Shown here: in pieces, positions 56,271-64,000 of the stretch
Layout: the number at the start of each line of letters is the position of its first letter
Position numbering within the stretch: the first letter of the stretch is position 1
Assembly (NCBI RefSeq): GCF_023283925.1
Contig: NZ_JAKIKX010000001.1
Span: forward strand, 62,001-126,000
DNA: 64,000 nucleotides
Direction: 5' to 3'
Origin: Shewanella marisflavi
Lineage (GTDB): Bacteria > Pseudomonadota > Gammaproteobacteria > Enterobacterales > Shewanellaceae
Translations under genes and position numbers: made by a program
The notes under the pieces: model-generated
The model's input: the letters and a program-made list of their open reading frames with translations, nothing else
Told to the model about the DNA's origin: nothing
Databases searched by the model: none

Positions 56271-56723
56271 ATGAAACAGGTTTTTTGTTTGTTGGTGTTG
56301 CTTTGTAGTGGGGTTGGCTCCGCCCAAGCCAGTGAGCTAATGGTGCATGATGCCTGGATCCGTGGTATGCCGCCCACCTCCAGAGTCGTGCCCGTCTACC
56401 TGTCGTTGCACAACCCTAGTAATAAGCCGCTTGTGCTCAAGGGGATCAGTAGCCCCAGGGGCGCAGTCGAGCTGCATCAGACTCTGATGGAAAATGAGGT
56501 AATGCGAATGCAGAGTGTGGGGGCTATTCAGATTCCGCCTCACGGCATGGTAAAGCTTGCGCCCAGTGGCTATCACGGCATGATGTCGGACTTTAAGGGC
56601 GGTGTACCCGCCTTGGGAGAGGAGGTGCAGCTCACCCTGACTTTGGCAGATGGTGAGAGCCTGTCGGTCACGGCCAAGGTAACAGCCCAGGGAGCTGCGC
56701 ACGACCACAGCATGCATCATTAA
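56271..56723 (+). CDS. PCu(A)C copper chaperone
   Basis: 150-residue periplasmic cupredoxin-like copper chaperone. Signal peptide ends near AQASE. The H(M)X10MX21HXM Cu(I) site is seen as ELHQTLMENEVMRMQSVG and GMVKLAPSGYHGMM. The C-terminus is His/Met-rich (HDHSMHH). Starts 19 nt after the SCO gene with AAAAGGAG before it. Acts with SCO in copper delivery. Confidence 0.92.
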   Translation: MKQVFCLLVLLCSGVGSAQASELMVHDAWIRGMPPTSRVVPVYLSLHNPSNKPLVLKGISSPRGAVELHQTLMENEVMRMQSVGAIQIPPHGMVKLAPSGYHGMMSDFKGGVPALGEEVQLTLTLADGESLSVTAKVTAQGAAHDHSMHH

Positions 56724-56775
56724 ATAAGCGCTAGGTGTTTTTTGAAGTAGATGTATCTTTAATGCCTGTTCATCA

Positions 56776-56787
56776 TGATCTAGATCA
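56776..56787. promoter_or_regulatory. FNR/DNR-like palindrome before Crp/Fnr gene
   Basis: TGATCTAGATCA, close to the TTGAT-N4-ATCAA form of DNR-type sites (8 of 10 fixed positions match). It lies ~60 nt before the regulator's start and would allow autoregulation. Confidence 0.5.
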
Positions 56788-56845
56788 CGACTTGTTATCA
56801 GCTTGTGATTTAGATTAACGAAGCGACAGGACTAAGGAAGGCGCG

Positions 56846-57622
56846 ATGATAACGGATCCACAGATTAAGGCCTGCATTCACAGGCACCACCTATTTTCTG
56901 CACTGGGAGAAGAGGAGCTTTGCCGTTTGCTTGGTCAGGCGGCCAAGATCACCCTGGATGCTCACGAGAATCTCTTCTATCAGGGGGATCTGGCGAAGCG
57001 TTTCTACCTGGTGATTCAGGGCCATCTGCAACTCTATCGCACCAGTTTGCAAGGACAGGATAAGGTGATCGAGGTGGTGCGTGAGGGGCGCACCTTTGCC
57101 GAAGCCCTGATGTTTAGTCGTCAAGCCTCTTACCCTGTGTCGGCTCAGGCAGTATCTCAATGCACCTTAGTGAGTTTCGACAGCGATGGTTACCTTGGCA
57201 TGCTTAGAGGTAATTCCGATGCCTGTATCGCCATCATGGCCGAGATGAGTGTCAGACTGCGTAAGGATATCAACGAGGTGGAGCTGCTCTCGGTACAAAA
57301 TGCCCAATCACGCCTGTTACTCTTCTTGCTACGTAACATGCAAAAGATTGGCGATAATCAGGGGCGTGTCGAGTTAGATATTCCTAAACGTGTACTGGCA
57401 TCGCGCCTGTCGATTCAACCGGAAACCTTTTCTCGGTTAATGAAGAAGATGGTCACAGAGGGGATCATCACAGAGTCCCGCGGCGCTATCGACATCAAAG
57501 AGCTTTCTAAGCTTTATGCCAGTGCCAATATGCCCTTGGCTAATCAGACGATGAATCAGAACGCACCCCTTATGCAGGCGGGTAAGGCGCCTTGCCAGCA
57601 GATTGCTATTGAGATGGTGTAG
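56846..57622 (+). CDS. Crp/Fnr-family transcriptional regulator (NnrR/Dnr-like context)
   Basis: 258-residue regulator: cyclic-nucleotide-binding-type beta-roll (~25-135) and Crp-type HTH (~165-225) with ELDIPKRVLASRLSIQPETF and SRLMKKMVTEGIITESRG. The N-terminal four-cysteine [4Fe-4S] motif of true Fnr is not visible, so an NO- or haem-sensing Dnr/NnrR role is likely given the nirK neighbourhood. The C-terminal ~35 residues after the HTH are unusual and Met/Asn-rich. Its 3' end overlaps the convergent cyclase gene by 17 nt. Confidence 0.85.
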   Translation: MITDPQIKACIHRHHLFSALGEEELCRLLGQAAKITLDAHENLFYQGDLAKRFYLVIQGHLQLYRTSLQGQDKVIEVVREGRTFAEALMFSRQASYPVSAQAVSQCTLVSFDSDGYLGMLRGNSDACIAIMAEMSVRLRKDINEVELLSVQNAQSRLLLFLLRNMQKIGDNQGRVELDIPKRVLASRLSIQPETFSRLMKKMVTEGIITESRGAIDIKELSKLYASANMPLANQTMNQNAPLMQAGKAPCQQIAIEMV

Positions 57623-58811
57623 CTAGGGTTTCGGCCAACGGGCGTTCGGCGGTGCAGCAGCGATCTCTGCCAGTCTCCTTGGCGCGGTACATCGCTTTGT
57701 CGGCCAGTGCCAGCAGGCTGTCCGGCGTGTCGCCTTGAGTGGCGGTCACTATGCCGAAGCTGGCGCTGATGGGAATGAGTTGTCCTTGCCAATTCAGGCT
57801 GTGTTGTCGCAGGGTGTGCTGTAGTTTCTGGGCGATGACATCTGCCTCTGTGCTATCGGTCGTTGGTAAGATAAGCAGAAACTCCTCTCCCCCAAGACGG
57901 CAGAAGCTGTCCGTGGCGCGTATCACTTTACCAATCTGCTGCGCGGTCTTGACCAGTACAGCATCTCCCGCCGAGTGGCCAAACTTATCGTTGATCTGCT
58001 TGAAAAAATCGAGATCGAACAGAATAAGGCTGTAGGCCTGCCCATCTCTAAGCCAACGCTGATGCAGTTGTTCTAACTGTTGCTGCATGGCGCGTCGATT
58101 CCACAGGCCGGTGAGATAGTCTCTGTCTGCCTGCTGGCGAATTTTTTGTACCAAGCGGGTGAGAGCATTGCCCATCATGATCACATTGATCCACAGAGTC
58201 ATGATCACATATAGCCATAACATAGGGATGGCATCGTTGCTCAGAATAGTCGCGAGTTGGGGCTTTAAGGAAGGGTTCAATGCCAGTAGCAGGGCTCTGA
58301 GGGCGAAGGTGATTCCCATCAGGGCGATAGGGCTTAATAGCACCACCGCGATGGGCCGTTTGACCGTGCTTTCCAGGGCGACCAGGTTGTCTTTCGCCAT
58401 CAGTAAAAAGACGATAGCCGCCATTAGCGAGAAGAGTATTCCGAGTGTGCCGCTTGCCTCGTGGCTCGGCGCCTGAGTCAGCATCAGTAGCCCAATGACT
58501 AGCCAGAGTGCGCTATCGAATTTAATGCTGCTGTTTAGCCTGAACAGACCTTGAGTGCCGCTGCGAAGCAGAATAAACCCCAGTAACAACAGCATATCGG
58601 CACCATGCCAATAGAGATAACTGGCGCTTTGTCCTCTTTGAGTTGTCAGTATTACGCCAATAAGGACGAGGAGGTTAGCAAGGGAAAAATAGGCACTGGC
58701 ACGCGGCGCAATACGCAATGGAAAGCTCATTACCCCCCAAGCGAGGGTAGAGGTGCCGGCGAGCAGACAGATAAACATGACGAGCAGCTCGGCGATGGGA
58801 TCAATAGTCAT
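57606..58811 (-). CDS. Membrane diguanylate cyclase (GGDEF)
   Basis: 401-residue integral-membrane cyclase with about seven N-terminal TM helices (~5-215) and a C-terminal GGDEF domain. Active site CRLGGEEFLLILP with I-site RATD five residues before it, so both catalysis and product inhibition are intact. The 7-TM sensor is of MASE-like type but not classified further. ATG 58811 is chosen over a TTG at 58817. The C-terminus ends beyond the crp stop. Confidence 0.9.
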   Translation of the reverse strand: MTIDPIAELLVMFICLLAGTSTLAWGVMSFPLRIAPRASAYFSLANLLVLIGVILTTQRGQSASYLYWHGADMLLLLGFILLRSGTQGLFRLNSSIKFDSALWLVIGLLMLTQAPSHEASGTLGILFSLMAAIVFLLMAKDNLVALESTVKRPIAVVLLSPIALMGITFALRALLLALNPSLKPQLATILSNDAIPMLWLYVIMTLWINVIMMGNALTRLVQKIRQQADRDYLTGLWNRRAMQQQLEQLHQRWLRDGQAYSLILFDLDFFKQINDKFGHSAGDAVLVKTAQQIGKVIRATDSFCRLGGEEFLLILPTTDSTEADVIAQKLQHTLRQHSLNWQGQLIPISASFGIVTATQGDTPDSLLALADKAMYRAKETGRDRCCTAERPLAETLATPSQ

Positions 58812-58917
58812 AAGCAATCTTTTTTATTTTTCCACTCTATAGAGCAGTTTCTCTGCAGTGAATACTCGTTATCGCAAAAATGTATATGATGACGATGAAA
58901 GGCTGAATATATCGCCC

Positions 58918-60858
58918 TTAGCCGTCTATCTGTTTGTTCGTTAGGTAGCAGCGCTCAAAGCTTATCGCATCAGTGGGTTTACCATAGAGGTAGCCTTGAC
59001 CGAAATCGCACTCTTCCTGACGAATAAAATCATCCTGAGCCTGGGTCTCAACTCCCTCGGCGATCACATTGAGCGTCAGCTTCTTACCCATGGCGATGAT
59101 CGCTCGTGTCAGTTCCCTGTCTTGCTCGTTCTTCTCCAGGTTTGTAATAAAACAGCGATCTATCTTGAGAGTGTCGAAGGAGTATTTTTGTAGGTAGCTC
59201 AGGGAGGAGTAGCCGGTGCCAAAATCGTCTAGAGAGATCTTGACGCCCAAAGTTTGTAGGCGGTCGATGATATGTTTGGCCAGCTGCTCATCTTGCAGTA
59301 AGACGCCCTCGGTAATTTCCAGTTCTAGGGAGGAGGGCGGCAGTTGATACAGGCTCAACAGATTGGCGATGTAGTCGGCAAAATCGACGTCGCGAAACTG
59401 CAGTGGTGAGATATTTATTGCTACGCGAAATTGCTGGCTGGGATCACGGCAAAGCCATTGGGCAGCCTGTTCGATGGCGGTATGCAGGACAAAGTTACCT
59501 ATGGCAATGATCTGGCCATTGTTTTCTGCCAAGCTGATAAATTGGTCCGGTGGTACGTTGCCCAGCAGTGGGCTGTGCCATCTAAGTAGGACCTCGGCGC
59601 CGATCACACCTTGGTGCTGCAGACTGAATAGCGGTTGATAGTGCAGACTAAGCTCCTGATTTTTTAGGGCGTCGACCAAGTGAGATTCCAACAGGCAACG
59701 GCGTTCGATATTGGTCTGAGTCAACTTGTTAAAGAAGCTATAGGGCGTGCCGTCACTCTTACTGATGCTCATGGCTGCGCCCGCTTTTTGCATTAGCTCG
59801 GCAGCATCCTGTGCGTCGGTCGGTGCTATTGCTACTCCTATGCAGCAGGGAATATTGATGCTGAAATTGGCCAGAGCAAAGGGGATGTTGGCGGTCTGTA
59901 TGATGCTGTTAATTAACGGAAGCTCTAGTGGATTTGTGCCTCTGTGGGCAATGACAAATTCGGCGCCAGCAATACGGGCAAACAGGTTGTCTTTGTGCAA
60001 AATGCCCTTAATGCGCTGACTAAAGAGCTGCAGTACCTTGTCCCCAATGACGTAGCCATAGCTTTCATTGATTGACTTAAAGTTACGTAGGCCAAAGTAG
60101 ATCACATAGGTGTTTAGTTCGTCGGCTTGGCTGAGCTGTTGCGACAGTTGATTAATGAAGCCAAGTCGATTGGCCAAGCCGGTTAATGGATCGTGATCTT
60201 TATGAAATTGCAGTGAATTTTCAATGGCGGTGCGATGCTCTATTTCGCTCAATAACTTTTTACTGAGTTTGGTTAGCTCAAGTGTTCGCTCTTGTACCTT
60301 GGTTTCTAAGATCTGGTTGAGGTGAAGCAGTTTGGCGCTCTGATACAGACTGGCGAGATTGGCGTTGATGGCATTTTGAAAACGTGCCAACAGATGACGA
60401 AAGGTCCGCCCGTAGTCTCTCTCATGATTATCCAGCATGCAGAGGGTGCCAAAGGGATGGCCGTTGGGCCAGGTTAGCGGTAGGCCACAATATGCGATCA
60501 TTCCCAGTTTGATATCTGGATTGCTATCCCACTCTTTATCTTTTAAGGCATTGGGCACTACCAGCTCGGATTGATTTTTGATAACGGTTTCACAGTAGAG
60601 ACCATGGCCCAGACCCTCTGTATCATGGCGTTTATAGGGATTGTCCGGATGCTGGCTGCTGGTAAAGACCGAAATGTCTTTATCTGTCACCCGCATGATT
60701 AAGATGGCCGGCGTATCGACGATTTCCGATAAAAGATCTAGGGTTTGCTGCCAGCCATTAAACATCTCATCCGGCACGCCAAGCTGGGCCGTGTTTACCT
60801 GAGTTTGACTGAAGAGAGGGTCTTGCTCCAGCAATGAGAAAGCGTCTTGGTAGGGCAT
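58918..60858 (-). CDS. GAF-GGDEF-EAL protein with degenerate GGDEF
   Basis: 646-residue cytosolic protein, predicted c-di-GMP phosphodiesterase. A GAF-like domain (~20-175), a short coiled coil (~190-215), GGDEF-like domain (~225-385) with FARIAGAEFVIAH in place of GGDEF, and EAL (~400-646) with GAEVLLRWH (EVL), LDDFGTGYSSLSY and VIAEGVETQ. The cyclase is probably inactive and may bind GTP; the phosphodiesterase looks complete. ATG 60858 is preferred since AGGA lies nine bases upstream. Confidence 0.88.
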   Translation of the reverse strand: MPYQDAFSLLEQDPLFSQTQVNTAQLGVPDEMFNGWQQTLDLLSEIVDTPAILIMRVTDKDISVFTSSQHPDNPYKRHDTEGLGHGLYCETVIKNQSELVVPNALKDKEWDSNPDIKLGMIAYCGLPLTWPNGHPFGTLCMLDNHERDYGRTFRHLLARFQNAINANLASLYQSAKLLHLNQILETKVQERTLELTKLSKKLLSEIEHRTAIENSLQFHKDHDPLTGLANRLGFINQLSQQLSQADELNTYVIYFGLRNFKSINESYGYVIGDKVLQLFSQRIKGILHKDNLFARIAGAEFVIAHRGTNPLELPLINSIIQTANIPFALANFSINIPCCIGVAIAPTDAQDAAELMQKAGAAMSISKSDGTPYSFFNKLTQTNIERRCLLESHLVDALKNQELSLHYQPLFSLQHQGVIGAEVLLRWHSPLLGNVPPDQFISLAENNGQIIAIGNFVLHTAIEQAAQWLCRDPSQQFRVAINISPLQFRDVDFADYIANLLSLYQLPPSSLELEITEGVLLQDEQLAKHIIDRLQTLGVKISLDDFGTGYSSLSYLQKYSFDTLKIDRCFITNLEKNEQDRELTRAIIAMGKKLTLNVIAEGVETQAQDDFIRQEECDFGQGYLYGKPTDAISFERCYLTNKQIDG

Positions 60859-60882
60859 GATTAGGCATCCTGAAAAGCGCAT

Positions 60883-61299
60883 TTGTGATCCGTTTAACTA
60901 ACTATAACCTATAGACTTCATCGGTGTATGGTGTTGTGTTGCTGTTTTTTTGAGCTGTATGGCTTTTTGTCTTTTATATCACCGGAAGCTTAACTGAACG
61001 TTTGGTTTTAAGGTGTTTAACACTAGTTTATTGTCTAAATCCCATCATCTTTCTCGAGCGATAACCAAATGCTCATCGGGCCGCATTGACCATTAGCTTT
61101 AAAGGCTGGCTCATCTTTGCAATCATTTGCTGTAGGGCTTTAAAGCCTGCTCTGGCTAATGGAGATAAACCTTGGCGTTAACTGGTTGGAAGCTATTAAA
61201 AAGACTATCTTTTAATCATAAGCCGATTCATTTTCAGGCGAGTTTAGTTCTGGCCATTCTCTTTGCCTTACCGTTTGTGGGCACACTAAGGATACTCAT
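60883..61299. other. Divergent intergenic region with a stem-loop
   Basis: AT-rich, no gene. An imperfect inverted repeat lies at 61090-61162: CCATTAGC / GCTAATGG outer arms and AGGCT / AGCCT within. Promoters for the EAL gene (minus) and the MBL gene (plus) are expected here. Confidence 0.45.
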
Positions 61300-62745
61300 A
61301 TGCAGATGACGCTCTCTTTTCTCGGCGCCGCCCAGGAAGTCACTGGGTCTTGCCATCTTCTCGACATCGCGGGTCGTCAGGTGTTACTCGACTGCGGCAT
61401 GATTCAGGGAGGCAAGCTTGATGCCCTGCGCAATCACGAACCCTTTGTTTTTGAGCCCACAGAGATCCATGCCGTGGTGCTGAGCCATGCTCATATCGAT
61501 CACTCGGGGCGACTGCCCCTGCTGGTCAAGTCTGGCTTTACCGGCCCTATTTATACCCATAAGGCGACGGTCGAGCTTTGTGAGGTGATGCTTAGAGATG
61601 CCGCCATGCTGCAGGTACGCGATGTAGAGCGGCTTAATCGAAAGCGGACGAAGCTGGATCAGCCTCTGCTAGAGCCCTTGTTCGACGAAGAAGATGTGGC
61701 GGCGGTGATGAAACAGTTTGTCGCCCTCGATTATGGCCAGTCGGTGCAAGTGGTGCCTAACCTGACGGCACGTTTGTCTGATGCCGGCCATATTCTGGGC
61801 TCCGCCGTGGTGGAGTTGTGGCTGGGGGAGGCCGATAGCAGAAAGAAACTGGTTTTCAGCGGCGATCTCGGCCGGGCGGGCATGCCAATTTTGGATGATC
61901 CCACGTTTATCTATGATGCCGATCTGGTGTTGATGGAGAGCACCTACGGCGATCGGTTACACCGCAGTTGGGACGATACGCTGGCGGAGCTAAAGGCTAT
62001 TTTTGCCAAGACCATCAAGGAGAGCCGAGGCAATATTCTGTTGCCGGCGTTTTCAGTGGGTAGAGCCCAAGAACTGCTCTACCTGTTTCACCTTTATGCC
62101 AAAGAGTGGGCCTTGTCGAACTGGCGTATCTGTCTCGACAGCCCTATGGCGATCAAGGCGACGCAGATTTATGTGGCCAATTATCAGTTGATGGATGAGG
62201 ATTTTAAGCGTTTCACTCGCCTGTCTCCGGGCAAGCACCCACTGCTTTCTAATGTGGACTTTATCAATAGCACTGAGGAGTCGATGGAACTTAACGAGAT
62301 CCATCAGGGGCTGATCATCATGGCTGGCAGTGGCATGTGTAACGGTGGCCGGATCCGCAGTCATCTGGAGCATAATCTGGCCAATCCTAAGTCAGATGTG
62401 ATCATCTGTGGTTTCCAGGCTCTAGGTACGCCGGGCCGTTTACTGGTGGATGGCGCCGAGTCGCTTACGATTCATGGTCGTAATATTCCGGTGAAGGCCA
62501 AGATACATACAGTGGGCGGGCTGTCTGCACATGCGGATCAGGCGGAGCTTATCCACTGGTATCAACACTTTGAACAGATGCCGCCATTGGTTTTAATCCA
62601 TGGCGAGAAGGAGGCGCAGGAGCGGCTGCTGGCTAAGCTGACCGCCGAGACGAGTAAGCCGCCCCATGTGGTGATTGCCGAGCGCGGCGATACGCTGGAT
62701 CTTAGTGCATTGCCTGAGCTAGTGTGGCTGCCTAGTAGAGATTAA
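61300..62745 (+). CDS. Metallo-beta-lactamase/beta-CASP (RNase J/CPSF-like) hydrolase
   Basis: 481-residue soluble protein with MBL fold plus beta-CASP and RNA-specificity segment, as in CPSF73/Int11-like and bacterial counterparts. Metal motif VLSHAHIDHSGRLPLL (HxHxDH), LSDAGHILGSAVVEL, FSGDLGR, then beta-CASP ILLPAFSVGRAQELLYL and HTVGGLSAHADQAEL. Predicted RNA endonuclease or exonuclease. ATG 61300 has AAGGA seven bases upstream. Confidence 0.9.
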   Translation: MQMTLSFLGAAQEVTGSCHLLDIAGRQVLLDCGMIQGGKLDALRNHEPFVFEPTEIHAVVLSHAHIDHSGRLPLLVKSGFTGPIYTHKATVELCEVMLRDAAMLQVRDVERLNRKRTKLDQPLLEPLFDEEDVAAVMKQFVALDYGQSVQVVPNLTARLSDAGHILGSAVVELWLGEADSRKKLVFSGDLGRAGMPILDDPTFIYDADLVLMESTYGDRLHRSWDDTLAELKAIFAKTIKESRGNILLPAFSVGRAQELLYLFHLYAKEWALSNWRICLDSPMAIKATQIYVANYQLMDEDFKRFTRLSPGKHPLLSNVDFINSTEESMELNEIHQGLIIMAGSGMCNGGRIRSHLEHNLANPKSDVIICGFQALGTPGRLLVDGAESLTIHGRNIPVKAKIHTVGGLSAHADQAELIHWYQHFEQMPPLVLIHGEKEAQERLLAKLTAETSKPPHVVIAERGDTLDLSALPELVWLPSRD

Positions 62746-62817
62746 TCTTTCCTTGGAGGTAAAATCTCTGTTAGCTTAACGCTCAGCGAATGATATTAGC
62801 CCAAGGAAATCATCAGA

Positions 62818-64000
62818 TGGATGAACATATCGTCATACTTATCATAGCCTTAGTTGTTTTGTTTTATGGCTATATTTCTAAATGGTTGGCGCGTTTCTAC
62901 ATCTCGGGTCCTATGGTGTTTACCTTACTTGGTCTGCTTATGTCGCCCTACGGGCTCGATGTGGCTCAGGTCAAGGTAAATGCCGACTTTGTCACCACCT
63001 TGGTTGAGATCGCCTTGGTATTGGTACTCTTTAGTGATGCTGCGCTGTTAGATCTCAAGTTGCTCAAACAGTCTTGGCAGTTGCCGGCGCGGCTGCTGTT
63101 TATCGGTTTGCCTATTACCGTGGTGGCGGGAGCCGTAGTGGCCAGGTATTTCTTTCCCGATTTTCCCACTCTCTATCTGTTAATGTTGGCCTTATTGCTC
63201 ACGCCCACCGACGCGGCGCTGGGTAAGGCGGTTGTGTCAGATCCTAAGGTGCCTAAGAAGATTCGCTCCACCATCAATGTAGAGAGCGGCCTAAATGATG
63301 GCATTATCTTCCCCATATTGATCACTGTGGTCGCGATGATCTTGAGTGGGCTGGAAAAGGCTCAGGACAATAGCTGGCTGATGTATGTTGGCGAACAGAT
63401 TCTGTTCGGTGCCTTGGTGGGCGGCGTGGTCGGTTATCTGGGGACTAAGCTGCAGACTTTCTGTTTTAAGCGCGAGGGTATGGTGGAGACTTACCTTAAC
63501 TTGATCCCTATCGCGCTGGCTATCTTGGCTTACTACCTTGCCGAAGCGTTTTCGGGTAATGGCTTCATTGCGGCCTTCTTTGCCGGTCTCTATGCCGGAA
63601 ATACCAGTGAGATGGCCAGGGGGCATATTGAAGATTTCGCCGAGAGCGAAGGTGAGCTGCTGGTGTTGATCAGTTTCTTTATCTTCGGTCTGGCGTTCGT
63701 GCCCACCACCTTGCCCTATGTCACCTTTGATGTCGTGATCTATTCGCTGCTTAGCCTGACGCTGCTACGTATGTTACCTGTGATGGTATCTCTTATTGGC
63801 ACTAAGCTGGATCTTGCGACCATGGCCTTTATCGCCTGGTTTGGGCCCAGAGGGATCGCCTCAATTTTGTATGTACTCATCATTGCCCATGAAATGGGCG
63901 GTATCAAAGGGTTTGAGACCCTCTATAGCGTAGTGACTGTGACAGTTTTGATGAGCATACTGGCTCACGGCCTGTCGGCCCAGCCGCTGGCAAACTGGTA
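62818..64000 (+). CDS. Cation/proton antiporter (partial, runs off window)
   Basis: The frame from ATG 62818 stays open for 394 codons to the window end. The sequence is a many-TM Na+(K+)/H+ antiporter of CPA type: multiple TM helices, LTPTDAALGKAVVSDP with the TD motif, VESGLNDGIIFP with the ND motif and AWFGPRGIASILYV. Likely inner-membrane cation/pH homeostasis protein. It starts 72 nt after the MBL gene and may be in its operon. The C-terminus is not seen. Confidence 0.88.

Overview
The window reads as a chromosomal segment of a marine gammaproteobacterium, almost certainly Shewanella. The basis is the ubiE-ubiJ-ubiB-tatABC-tatD gene order, Shewanella-type small families (DUF3012 lipoprotein, DUF3080 lipoprotein, YgjV-like protein), a porin with an N-terminal coiled coil, and many c-di-GMP proteins. 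A copper nitrite reductase (NirK) is uncommon in the genus and fits a lineage such as S. loihica, but the species is inferred only.

Layout. 1-2.1 kb: SET-domain protein and a two-TM unknown. 2.2-11.3 kb (minus strand): hemB, a 7TM diguanylate cyclase, tatD, a periplasmic unknown, tatCBA, ubiB, ubiJ, ubiE (haem, ubiquinone and Tat export). 11.5-12.6 kb: hutG. 12.7-15.6 kb: accessory island. Three direct copies and one inverted copy of a ~200-240 bp non-coding repeat flank two AT-richer genes, a HEPN-like protein and an Abi-alpha (DUF4393) protein. Each gene is followed by an attC-like inverted repeat running from TAACAAGC to GGGCGTTA, so the pair looks like a two-cassette integron array without an integrase. 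15.7-24.7 kb: rraA, YgjV-like, PAP2 phosphatase, glycosyltransferase, a large HD-GYP sensor, accC-accB-aroQ, arfB. 24.8-32.7 kb: SpoIIAA-like protein, small lipoprotein, a heavy-metal RND efflux pair with no outer-membrane partner, and a porin. 32.7-46.9 kb: a NifS/metallo-beta-lactamase/rhodanese fusion, YhcH, DUF3080, patatin, LON-domain protein, pseudouridine synthase, PhoD-like phosphatase, a two-domain lysozyme-inhibitor-like lipoprotein, YegS-like kinase, SDR, and a RegB/RegA-like redox two-component pair. 47.1-53.1 kb: frameshifted GGDEF gene, TonB receptor, molbindin, and an EamA transporter divergent from a MarR regulator with two shared palindromic operators. 53.5-57.6 kb: nirK with an FNR/NNR-type box, an unknown exported protein, SCO, PCuAC and a Crp/Fnr regulator, forming a nitrite-reduction and copper-delivery module. 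57.6-64 kb: two c-di-GMP proteins, a beta-CASP RNA-processing-type hydrolase and a cation/proton antiporter cut by the window end.

How they work together: Tat exports NirK (twin-arginine signal seen), the SCO/PCuAC proteins probably metallate it, and the Crp/Fnr protein at the end of the cluster probably controls it. Five c-di-GMP genes lie in the window: two intact cyclases, one broken cyclase, one HD-GYP and one GGDEF-EAL protein. The most unusual item is the cassette-like pair of putative phage-defence genes at 13.6-15.1 kb.
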